A stretch of 64,000 bases of DNA, taken from Bombardia bombarda. Lineage: Eukaryota; Ascomycota; Sordariomycetes; Sordariales; Lasiosphaeriaceae. Every line of letters starts with the position of its first letter. Position 1 is the first letter of the stretch. The position numbers and the translations under genes are program-made. Positions 1 through 9,194 of the stretch are shown in pieces. Below the pieces are notes generated by a model. That model saw nothing but the letters and a program-made list of their open reading frames with translations, had not been told where the DNA came from and made no database searches. The stretch is taken from positions 434,001 through 498,000 of the forward strand of contig JAULSR010000004.1 of NCBI GenBank assembly GCA_030512295.1, read 5' to 3'.

Positions 1-694
1 GTGATTCAACACAAGCCAGTCTAGGTTCAAGTAGGTATGTAGGTATGTTTGTAGGTAGTGTATGACAAAACTACTACCTATAATTATACTACCCTAACAA
101 GACCGCATGCAAGAATGCTTTGTTCAGTATAGGTGATTCCTAGGCAAGTAATTGTTCGTTTGCACTCACTCACTCGTCGTCGTAGAGGTCGGTTCTCTCT
201 AAAAAGGTCCGGCTCATCTAGGGTCTAGCCAACCCACCACCCCTTCACCCTTTTTCGTACGCCCCGAGTCGTCCAGACAAAATCTCCCCACCCAATCCCC
301 ATGTATGCCAAAAGAAAATTGAAACCCTTCCTTCTCCTCCTCCTTTCATCATCCACCCATCCAGCCATCCATCCCAAGTCATGCCAAAGACGTACTCATC
401 CAAAGAAAGAACAAAGACAGAATCCGTAACTGAACCATGAGAACAAAAGCACCAGCACTTTGCGCCAAGGATGCGTCCGTCCATTTGAGATCAGGAACGA
501 ACGCGCAGATACTAGCACATCTGGCGAAGTGCCCCGCATGGCTTAATCACAGTAAAATTAAATCAACAGGTGATGATGCATCAAGCCATACCTTCATGTT
601 CATGTTTGTTGGGTTACTGCCAGCCTGTCTAGGACTCCAGGAGGTAATTACCCCCGACAAGCGGTGTCGGGACGAGGTAATCAGCTGCCTCTTT
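1..694. other. Non-coding stretch downstream of the PKA gene
   Basis: No gene can be supported here. The short open frames have no recognisable composition or domain. Bases just left of 695 probably carry the 3' untranslated region and poly(A) site of the PKA gene, which is read leftward. A neighbouring gene may lie beyond the left edge. Confidence 0.5.
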
Positions 695-2397
695 TTAAAA
701 ATCGGCAAAAAGTTGGCCGAATCTATGTATGACGTCTTAGCATGATTTCTGCCACGTTGTGTAAGACTTGGTGGAACTCACTCATCGTGCCCTGATTGTC
801 CGTATCTTTCCGTTTCTTCCGGGTATCTGTCGAATTGGCTTGCGTCTCCAGCCCCCGCTTTAACGGGCGGCGTGTAAGGAGCGTCTATATCTTTCCTTGC
901 GAGTCGATCCCATGTCACCTCGGCAAACCAAGGGTGGTTCTTGACGTCCTGTGACCCCCCAAACAGGTTGCCCAGTCTCTTGGTGAGATCGGCCGTGATC
1001 AACCGCTCGAGCAGATCTTGCGCATCTGGGTTGATGTATGCCGGGTACTTGATTTTGCCTCTAAGAATATTTTCATATATCTTCATGGGCGATCCGCCAT
1101 CCCAGAATGGCGTGTAGCCGCATAGCATCTCATATATGAGAATTCCTAAAGACCACCTGTTGCACATGTATCAGTTCTGAGTCGCCCGGCAATTAATCAT
1201 CATCACATGTCTTACCAGTCAACCGACTTATTGTATCCCTTATTGGAGACTACCTCGGGAGCAAGATAGTCGGGAGTGCCACATAGAGTCCATGTCTTGT
1301 CCGGCACCCGCTTTGCGAACCCAAAGTCTGTTATTTTCAGGTGGCCGTGTCGGTCGAGAAGTAGGTTTTCGGGCTTTAGGTCTCTGTAGATGATGTTTCT
1401 TGAGTGTAGGTATTCCAGGGCTAAGGTGACTTCGGCTGCGTAAAACTTTGCTACTGGATTAGGAAAGCGCTAGAACAGTGTCAGCTAGAGCCCATATCAA
1501 GCCGTCATAGAGAGAAATAGAGCCGCTTTCTTACCCCTGACTTTCTCAGTAGTGAGAAGAGCTCGCCGCCCTCAACAAAGTCCATGACCATGTAGAGATT
1601 CCTCGAGTCCTGAAAAGTGCCCCATAGCGTGATGAGAAAAGGGTGCTTTACTTCGCCTAGCATTTTCCTTTCGTCATTGGTGTGCTCAACCTGCTTCATC
1701 TTGACAACCTGTGCCTTCTTCAGCACCTTCACGGCATAGAACCGCTGGTTGTGCCTAGACTGCACCAGGTGGACTCTGCCAAAGCTGCCCGTCCCGAGAG
1801 TCCTCAATATCTCGAAGTCGGCTAAGGAGTACTTTCCCTTGGTGACCCGGACTTGATCCTGTGGGGCCTGCGTCTGCTGCTGTGGCTGTAGCTGTTGCTG
1901 CTGTTGCTGCTGCTGGGATGGGTGCATGTTGGGCGGCTGTGGTAGGTGGCCGACAGGACCCCCGTTGTTGGAGGAGGGCGAGGGTACGTATCTGGAACCT
2001 ATTTGCTGCTGCTGCTGATAGGCTGTGGGACCGTCATGTTGTGGAGGGTTGATCAGATTCGATATGCTCGGGAGGTTTTGCGGCTCGGTCCCAGGAGACG
2101 GGGTAGGCTGGGGGGACGAGTAAGGTTGCTGGAGGGGTAAGGTATTCATTGGTTGCTTCTCGACTTGTTCAATCTGGGTGTCTTGTCTGCTGATAGTGGC
2201 AGAGTTGGTGGTGGTGGTAGTGCCCAGGTGGGAAGTCGCCTGCGACGCACTAGAATGCGACGGAGCCAAGGGTAGAGTGCTCTGGTCGAAGCTGCGGGTA
2301 GTTGTGGGAGTGACTGGGCTGGTCGGGTTGCTGGGGGGGAAGGGTCCGTATTGACCTCCCTCGTCCGCTTCTTCTTGAGAAAGCCGAGAGAAGGCAT
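695..2397 (-). CDS. cAMP-dependent protein kinase catalytic subunit (PKA-C), with an apparent one-base frameshift
   Basis: Serine/threonine kinase released from its regulatory subunit by cAMP; in fungi it controls growth, nutrient sensing and development. Exons read 2397-1535, 1469-1216, 1156-782 and a 28-nt last exon 722-695. Seen: a long Gln/Pro-rich N-terminal arm with a polyQ run, then a full kinase domain with glycine loop [15 protein letters not shown] lysine, [14 protein letters not shown] and T-loop [14 protein letters not shown]. The last exon gives the ending EFGQLFADF, which fits fungal PKA ends; without it the protein would stop at HDE. The natural start [14 protein letters not shown] at 2397 is out of frame with the rest: one base is missing at the C7 run (2333-2339 on this strand). 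With it restored the protein would be 506 residues. Introns are 65, 59 and 59 nt. Family identity is certain; whether the frameshift is real is open. Confidence 0.95.
2333..2339 (-). other. C7 homopolymer at the apparent PKA frameshift
   Basis: Seven C on the coding strand (G on the plus strand). The frame that begins [14 protein letters not shown] runs into this tract. The frame that continues through [15 protein letters not shown] into the kinase domain is open on the other side but has an in-frame stop and no ATG upstream. One extra C joins the two frames exactly. Confidence 0.75.
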
Positions 2398-2542
2398 CAA
2401 ATCAAGTAGGTGCACTTCGACAACGGAGCCGAGCGAGACCTGACCCGCCTAATTGGACAAGCACGACCGGGAACGGGGGACGGGAAATACCAAGTGATGG
2501 TTGGAGCAGGCGGTTGCGGGTTGCGGTTTGCGGCTGCGGCTG

Positions 2543-2571
2543 CTGCGTCTGCGTCTGCGTCTGCGTCTGCG
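2543..2571. repeat. CTGCGT microsatellite, about 5 copies
   Basis: Hexamer array directly upstream of the PKA start region, probably in its 5' leader. It is perfect over about 29 bases. Confidence 0.8.
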
Positions 2572-2756
2572 AGGAAAGATGCACGGCAGTCAATTGATAG
2601 ACAGGCCAATTAACAGGAGCCGTTTTGCGAAGGAGCTCGGCGACTTTGGGGGTTGGTAACACAAGGAAGACAGGGGACGGAACGAAGACGCTCTTTGCGG
2701 GCTCTTCAGTGTGCTTTAGATTGATGACTGCAGATTCAACAATTCGACGCTATCGC

Positions 2757-2774
2757 GGGGGGGGGGGGGGGGGG
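2757..2774. repeat. G18 homopolymer
   Basis: Eighteen consecutive G on the plus strand, in the leader or promoter of the PKA gene. Tracts of this kind are prone to length error in sequencing and to slippage in vivo. Confidence 0.9.
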
Positions 2775-3412
2775 TGAAAGCTGACAGTCCAGCCCGTAGA
2801 GACAAGTCGCCAATAAAAGGTAGATAGAGGCGTGAGAGAGGGCAGATTTGGGACGACAAGCGACTGTCTGTTCGTTGTTGGTCTGGCCGTACACGCCGGC
2901 TCCTGCAACACAGCTGACCCGGATGTGGAAGGGCCTTGCAGTGTTACCGTAAACCTGGTCAGCGCAGGGAGAAGAATGCTGGAAGCAACTTTCAGGTGGT
3001 CTGCGTTGTGATGGAAGGAGACGCGGGGAGGCAATTCCAGGTCGGAAGTTGCGACACTGCGTCGGAGTGGGGTGGGTGAATAATAGAGTTTCCTGGGACA
3101 GGAGACAGCGGGCAGTCTTTTACGCAATCAAATGTTCCCCTCCTTTGCTTTTGCGTGTGATGAGATTGATTAGGGCGGTCTGAATGTTGGTTCGCGGCTC
3201 GGAATTGGATAAGGCAGGAGGGCAAGTGCTGTGAGCTTTGGCTGTCTCCCAGGAAATCGAAGTCTGGTTCGGGAGCTGGGCCTGGTCTAGTGTAGGGCGC
3301 AGGAGGGGCATGTGCTTCTGATCCTACCCAAGTGTACGTATATTTAACTTCAAGGTTGTAAAAGTTAAAACAAGACCCGCAGAAAGAGGAGGGGATTCAT
3401 GTGGAGAGCGGG

Positions 3413-3480
3413 AGACTTGAGCTATACTACTACTGGTACCGGTAGACTTGAGCTATACTACTACTGGTACCGGTAGACTT
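3413..3480. repeat. 31-bp tandem duplication
   Basis: Two exact 31-bp copies (3413-3443 and 3444-3474) followed by the first six bases of a third. Each unit ends in the self-complementary stretch ACCGGT. The array lies in intergenic DNA about 1 kb upstream of the PKA start. Confidence 0.9.
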
Positions 3481-4739
3481 AATCCCCGTATGGAAACAGT
3501 CGCCCTTGTCCTTCGCAGCACTGGGCGTCCTGAACGACAACTTGAGGCTGTTTTTGGCTCCATGGCGAGTTGCTTTCGAAATTCAATCACTACTTGTTCT
3601 GGGTTACCCGTTCCGCCTTGAACTGCTCCCGGTCCTGTGTTTGACTCTCGCAGGCCGTGCAAGCACACACACAAGACGGAGGGTAGGAGTCAGTCTCAGA
3701 GAACTGGGCATTGATCCATTTTTTTCATCTTTCGAGCAGTCCCCAATTCGATTATGAGGTATAATAAGGTTTTCGCGGGGATGGATTGATCTTACATCAC
3801 ACGAGATGGCGGGAGATTGCGGGGGGTTTTCCTACTGGCAAGGGCCAGGATTGGGGGTGGCGCCACCCCCTCATTCCTCCCCTCACCCGCCAACTTGCCC
3901 ATCGTCAATCGTCATTGCCATCCATGTCCAATCAACTCACCTCCCCAGTCCACTATAATGGTGTAGCGTCAGTGGAGTCGACCGAGAGATAAGAGCGTCA
4001 TTACATGACTTTTAAAGGCTTTGAAGCGCAGCATGTGTTGGCGAATTCTACATGCATCTGAAAGTGGATGATGGCGTTGAAGAGAAATGAGATAAAAGCA
4101 TCACTGTCGAAGCTTTTCCACAACTTTCATCCCGAGTCGTTCTCCATGACTCTGAGCATTGCCGTCTTGACACTTAATTAATCGGTTTGAAAGTGCAATT
4201 CAAGGATTAGTACGTTGTACCAAAACTCGACGGCCAATTAACAGGTTGGAACCTATTCTTGATATGTTTGGTGAGACGAATAGGGGCTTAAGAAAAGAGT
4301 CGACCCACAAACATCAAACTGAGCACCTTACAAGTATCTAGAGCAAAACAGCTACTATACTTACTATTCCTAATCAAGCGTCACCATGCATGACTTTGAT
4401 TTACTCACCGAAGTGTATTCGCTATTATAGACCACTCGGGGCTTTGTTGAAGTACGCAAGGCTGATACGTTGGAAATTCATTGCCCCTTGCCATTGAGCA
4501 AAGGGCAGTCGTAAGTAGGCAGCTATAAATAACTTTGTAAGAAAAACACAACCCCCCTGACAAAAATAAAACAAAAGAAATATTTCCATGCCATTTCCAT
4601 GCCATGCTCACGATAGTACGTACGAATTTTCTCTTCTTCGCATCTGGTCCTCCATCCCTCCGCGTGTGTCAATATCCACCTTCCCTTAAACATCCTCTCC
4701 AACTCTCACCATGCCGCTCCACGAGCCATCATCATTCGC

Positions 4740-5939
4740 TTAAAATCGGTGTGACCGCTTGTTATTGTTGCTCCTCCATGCAGTGTATCCAACGTAGCCA
4801 CCCGCAACAACAACAGCAAAGAGGAAGATCTTCACAAAGAACCACGTCCAGCTCCCACCGCTCTTCTGCGCCGACGTCGTCGTCGTCTTCTTCCCTCTAC
4901 CACTCCCAGGAGTCGGGCTGCCAGTCGGCTGCGTCGTGTACAGATTCTTCGCATTGACCGAGATGATATCGTGGTTGTCGCTCAGCTCGCCCGTCTCAGC
5001 CGTGAAACCGAGGTAGGCGACCTGGGGGATCGCGGGGGGCTCGTTGGTCTCGAAGCACAGCGTCCACTCCGTCTCGGACTTGTACTGCAGCTCCAGCTTG
5101 ATGTACTTGTCCTGGAAGTAGGTCAGGCGGAGCTTGGTCGGCACGCTGGCGTGCCTGATGCCCCGGGCCGAGCAGCCGGCGAACTCGGTGTCCTTACCGT
5201 CCGTGTCCTTGTCGTACGTCGTCTTGCCGTCGCCCACCATGGCCATGACGTAGGGGAACACCACGCCGGGCCGGTTGTTCTTGTACGTGTCGAAGAAGAT
5301 GCCCAGGCCCTCGAATTTGTCGGCGCCGCCGAACACGGGCCCCATCTTCCCGCGGTCCCTCGTGAGCCACATTGCGAAGCCGTCGCCGTATAGCTGGTTC
5401 TTGCCGTGGATCTTGAACTCCACCTCGACTTCCCAGTTTGTCGCCGTTAGCGGAACCCGGGAGAAGAGCCAGCCGCTTTGCGAGGGTCGGTCGGTCGTCA
5501 AGCGTATGTACCTAGGGATAGCACGTTAGAATAAAGTTCTGTATAAAGGGGGTGGAAGGGGGGCTTCTTTACTGATCTGTACGGATGACTGTGTCGCCGC
5601 CAAAGTCATACCACCGACTTTGCATGTCGGAATCCAGGTAAGGCTAGGACAGTACCATTGTCAGTTCCAACTTGATCGCTAAGAGTTGCATCGTATACCA
5701 CGGCATGTATATGCTATTGCGGCAGCTGTCTGGAGGGCGCGCGCACCTGTACGAGGGTATGTGTCCTCAGCTAGAAAAGAGAAGCATTGTCAACAACTGC
5801 ATATCCACGCGGCGCATCATGGCCAGGGGGGCTATGAACGAACCCCTATGCTCTTCACCGTGCCATCTTCGTCTGTTTGCACCGCAGCCCAAGCTCGTGT
5901 GGCCAGCCACAAGGCCGACAACGACAACGTCAACAGCAT
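4740..5939 (-). CDS. L-type lectin, ERGIC-53/VIP36/Emp47-like cargo receptor
   Basis: Probable mannose-binding receptor that carries glycoproteins between ER and Golgi. Exons: 5939-5844, a 24-nt exon 5770-5747, 5643-5573 and 5511-4740; phases add to 320 residues. Residues 1 to about 19 form a signal peptide (MLLTLSLSALWLATRAWA). The lectin domain covers about residues 40-255, with LDSDMQSRWYDFGGD, GDGFAMWLTRDRG, FEGLGIFFDTYKNNR and DNHDIISVNAKNLY. A Ser/Thr/Gly-rich stalk and one membrane span near the end (WFFVKIFLFAVVVAGGYVGY) precede a short basic tail ending RSHRF, compatible with ER exit or retrieval signals. The tiny second exon encodes LRTHTLVQ and joins SIG to PYLDSDMQ. The first donor (GTTCGT) is weak, so the first junction is the least sure. 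Confidence 0.92.
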
Positions 5940-6659
5940 GTTCTGTTGTATCCCTCAACGGGGAGGGGGAGCGCAGGCGCACGCGGGTAGCTGAGCTACT
6001 TAGTCGATAATCGAATATCGGAGGGGGTGCGGCAGAGTGCGCAAAGGCTGGCAAGAACAGAAATAGAGAAGAGAGAGAGAGCGAAAAAAGAGTGCAAAAT
6101 ATGAGGCCGCCGTCGGAACTCGGCCGAAAGATGTGCTCAGTACGTAGAGTGGTTGGTGGTGGTGGTGGATTGGACAACCTACTACTTTATGGACTCACAC
6201 CACCAACCGCTTTAGCTGGCCTTTTCGCCTGAAGAGCTGGCGGGCCTGTGCTGAAAATCCGGGGCGGCACGCACTGCTGTGTTAAGCTGGGGGGTCGGGC
6301 AAGCGGCGCTACCGAGCTACCCCTGTCAATTCAAGGTGGCCGGACAGGTCTCAACTGCCTGCCAGCCTCGGCCAGCCAACCCGGGGCGTTGTAAGTGGGC
6401 CGGCGGCAGGCACGGGGCCAGCAAACTAGCCTCATACGTACTAGGTAGTAGGTACCCCCGTAAGCTGGGAGTTCCTCCAAGAAAAAGAGGATCTCTAAAC
6501 CTGCCTGCGGCGCCACACTTGGAACATTTTGAATGCCAATCGAACCCCTATCGACATTCTTATTCTTAGATCAGCAAGCCAAACGATCGCAACGCCCTAT
6601 CCCGAACTCCAAACCATATATCGGTCTCTTCGAAAACCCAGACCATCTCCACCGAAGCC
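5940..6659. promoter_or_regulatory. Shared upstream region between the divergent lectin and TIM13 genes
   Basis: 720 bp with no supported coding gene between two divergent starts, so both promoters should lie here. I saw no clear TATA box and cannot name any factor site. The left side is rich in GA on the plus strand, that is, CT on the lectin sense strand, as is common just upstream of fungal starts. Confidence 0.5.
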
Positions 6660-7046
6660 ATGGATTCCGCCGGCGTCAAGCAGGCCATCATCAAGCAGGT
6701 GCTTGTTGAGTCGCAGATGGCCAACGCGCGCCAGCTGATCGAGGCATGTACACACTCTTGAATTTGCCCCGACTTAGCTCCATCGTCACCAGGGACCCTT
6801 ATCCACAAGGGATGCAGGGAAATAATACGTTATAATGTCCTCCATCTAACTCAATTGCCCCCGGCTTCGCAGAAAATCAACGACATCTGCTTCGATAAGT
6901 GCGTACCGAAACCCGGCAGCAGCGTCTCGAGCGGCGAGAAGACGTGCGTCACCAACTGCATGGAGAAGTACATGGCGGCGTGGAACCAGGTCAACACAGC
7001 CTATGTGCGGAGGATACAAACCGAGGTCAACAATGGCGCCCAATAG
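6660..7046 (+). CDS. TIM13: Mitochondrial inner-membrane translocase subunit Tim13
   Basis: Small Tim chaperone of the intermembrane space; with Tim8 it escorts hydrophobic precursors to the TIM22/SAM routes. Exons 6660-6743 and 6873-7046 give 85 residues, the usual size. Seen: MDSAGVKQAIIKQVLVESQ, then NARQLIE joined to KINDICFDKC and CVTNCMEKYM, the two CX3C motifs that form the disulfide pair. The intron appears to start with GC, not GT (GAG, then GCATGT), and ends TTCGCAG. The nearby GT gives an immediate stop. The ATG sits in a good context (AAGCCATGG) and matches the family N terminus. It is divergent from the lectin gene and convergent with the NSRP1-like gene. Confidence 0.95.
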
Positions 7047-7355
7047 ACAGACGGACAGACAGACAGTACGTCAGATGGATATCGACTACTTGTGATAGGG
7101 GATCAATCATTTCGGAGAAAAGGGGATCTGGGACAGATCCAGAACTTTTGTACAACGCAATATAGAACCGAGTCCGTGGGTACAAGGTTGGGGGAATTTT
7201 GTACATGTATAATGTATGTATAGTTACAACGGATAAAAAAAAAAGGCAAGCAAAGCGACCAACAAAGCTCAAAGACGAGCAAATGCCGCCGCCGCCCATC
7301 CCGGGGTATCTAAGAAGGAAAACAGTGACTTTGAGTATGACTTTGAGTATGACTT
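7047..7355. other. Convergent 3' region between TIM13 and the NSRP1-like gene
   Basis: 309 bp with no coding signal. It should contain both 3' untranslated regions. A 12-bp unit (TATGACTTTGAG) is repeated imperfectly near 7327-7352, at the end of the NSRP1-like gene. Confidence 0.5.
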
Positions 7356-8624
7356 TTACGCCTTCTCCCCCCCTTCCTCCTCCGCCTTCCTCCTCGCCTC
7401 CTCCGCCGCCCTCTTTCTCGCCAGATAGCGCTCCTTCGCGCTCGAGATATCCGCCTCGGTCTTGCGGCTCTTGGCCACCAGCTCAGTCTTTTCCTTCTCC
7501 TTCTCCTCCTCCTCCCTCGACCGCTTCAGCGTCTCCATAAGCTGGGCCTCGAGCATGCGCGTCTGCCGCTCCCTCATAGCGTTCTTCCCGCCCGTCGCAA
7601 ACACGCCCTTGGGCTGCCCGCCACTTACAGCACCCGCGCGCGCGGCCGCCGCCTCCTGCCTTGCCTTGTCCTGCTGCACCTCGACCTTCTTCTTCGGCGC
7701 CACATTCAACCCGCCCTTCAGCAGCTGCCTCTTATCCACCACCTCCCCATCATCATTAATAATAATATTCCCCCCCAGCGCGTTGATCTCCCTCGCGCGC
7801 TCCGTCGCCGTCTTTACCTTATCCTCTTCTCCCTCCAACTCCCCGGGCGGCTCCGCCGTCTTCCCCTCCTCCACCGCCTTCAACTTGGCCGCATGCTCCT
7901 CCTCCCCCTTATCCAGCATCTGCTTGTAAAACTCGGCCAGCCCCCTGCTCTTGTTCCTCTCGGCCTCGGCCGCCTCCCTGCGCTTCTCCTCCTCCTCTAG
8001 CCGGCGGTTCTCCTCCTGCTGGCGCTTGTACGCCTCCGTCACGAACTTCTCCTTGTCCGCGAACTCGTCGCCCTCGGCCTCGCGCTCGCGCTTCAGCCGC
8101 TTCTCCTCGGCGATCAGCCGGTCGCGCTCGCGCACGTCGGCGGCCTTCTGCAGCGCGTCAAAGTACTTGGGCCGCTTCTCGATGTCTTCCTTGGTCTTTT
8201 GCTTCTTGGGCGCCTTGAGCGAGTCGTAGACGGCGTCGTAGTCGTAGATGGACGGGTCCGCGGCCTCGGCGGCCTCGGCGTGCTTGCGCGACTCGAGCGC
8301 GCTGGAGAGGTTGCCGAGTTGCGTTGGTGTCGGCTGCGATGGCGACGGCTTGCTTGGTTTGCTGGGAGGGGGAGGGGGCGGGGCGCCCTTTTTAGGTTTA
8401 GGTTTCCTGCCGCTGGTGCTGCTGTCTTCTACCGCTCCCTCGATCTCGAAGCTGCTGAGCTCGGAGATGCGCATCTCCTTGATGGCAGCACTCGGCTTCC
8501 GGGTGTCGTCGTCGGACTCATCGTCGTCTCCGCTAAACGTCGCTGGCTTTCGCCTTTTCGCGACTGGGTTTTTGGGCGGCGCAGCTTTTTTCAAGCCAAA
8601 CGAGAAACCGGGTTTGCTCATCAT
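7356..8624 (-). CDS. Nuclear speckle splicing regulatory protein 1-like (DUF2040 domain)
   Basis: Single exon of 422 codons. The start MMSKPGFSFGLKK gives two adjacent ATG codons, either of which could be used. The N terminus is basic and acidic low complexity with nuclear-signal-like KRRK. A proline-rich linker follows, then the conserved block YDYDAVYDSLKAPKK with EDIEKRPKYFDALQKAA and RERDRLIAEEKRLKREREAE, which is the NSRP1 N-terminal domain. From about residue 150 to 280 the sequence is a charged coiled coil; the C-terminal third is again Lys/Glu-rich. By family it is a nuclear protein linked to alternative splicing and RNA processing; the fungal member's exact task is not established here. 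The antisense strand is also open over long stretches because of the biased codons. Confidence 0.85.
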   Translation of the reverse strand: MMSKPGFSFGLKKAAPPKNPVAKRRKPATFSGDDDESDDDTRKPSAAIKEMRISELSSFEIEGAVEDSSTSGRKPKPKKGAPPPPPPSKPSKPSPSQPTPTQLGNLSSALESRKHAEAAEAADPSIYDYDAVYDSLKAPKKQKTKEDIEKRPKYFDALQKAADVRERDRLIAEEKRLKREREAEGDEFADKEKFVTEAYKRQQEENRRLEEEEKRREAAEAERNKSRGLAEFYKQMLDKGEEEHAAKLKAVEEGKTAEPPGELEGEEDKVKTATERAREINALGGNIIINDDGEVVDKRQLLKGGLNVAPKKKVEVQQDKARQEAAAARAGAVSGGQPKGVFATGGKNAMRERQTRMLEAQLMETLKRSREEEEKEKEKTELVAKSRKTEADISSAKERYLARKRAAEEARRKAEEEGGEKA

Positions 8625-9194
8625 TGATATCAGCGTTTGTTCTGTGGTGAAGATTCGCCAACAGGGTGTCGAAACGACAAGGTGATGGTATGTTATCTGG
8701 TGTAGCCTATGGAACTATGACGGTGCAAATGGGGCCTGTAACAGCAACGACTGATGACTCGGGTGGGTACCGGCCACAACTTTCTTATCAGATGGAAGGA
8801 TAAGAAATCCGGCAGGCAAGACGAGATGCTCCGTAAGGTCGGCTATGCATCAACCCTAACCCTTATGGGGCCTTTGCGGATGCCAAAATTGCAGTGTTGC
8901 TGAGGCCTCGACGGCCTCTGCGGAAGCGAAAGTTAGTGCAAAGCGCTCTACCCTGCTGTTTTCATGTCCCTCCCGTCAAGGCAGAACGTGAGAAGCCGAC
9001 ATGAACATGTCACATGAACAACATACACACCTCATGCAATAACGAACAAAACTGCACCCCTCAAAAAACGCTAATTTCTAGTCATATCATCAACGTCTTA
9101 CTATGCTCGCTATGCAATCGATCCCATGCCACACATCACCCCCTCCCCCCTCCCAAACACCCCATCCTATCCTCTACAACCTCACAAACCCCCC
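8625..9194. promoter_or_regulatory. Upstream region of the NSRP1-like gene; 3' side of PLC
   Basis: 570 bp between two leftward genes. It holds the promoter of the NSRP1-like gene and the 3' untranslated region of PLC. A telomere-like motif lies at 8852-8865. The strongly C-rich plus strand at 9120-9240 is partly the end of PLC. Confidence 0.5.
8852..8865. promoter_or_regulatory. Telobox-like motif AACCCTAACCCTTA
   Basis: Nearly two units of the fungal telomere repeat (CCCTAA), about 230 bp upstream of the NSRP1-like start. Interstitial copies of this kind are bound by Tbf1-like proteins in several fungi. A role here is inference. Confidence 0.4.

Larger units (their letters stand above)
2398..4739. 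other. Intergenic region upstream of PKA, downstream of the lectin gene
   Basis: No supported coding gene. It probably holds the promoter and 5' leader of the leftward PKA gene. It contains a hexamer microsatellite (2543-2571), an 18-base G run (2757-2774) and a 31-bp tandem duplication (3413-3480). The right end would hold the 3' untranslated region of the lectin gene. Confidence 0.55.
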
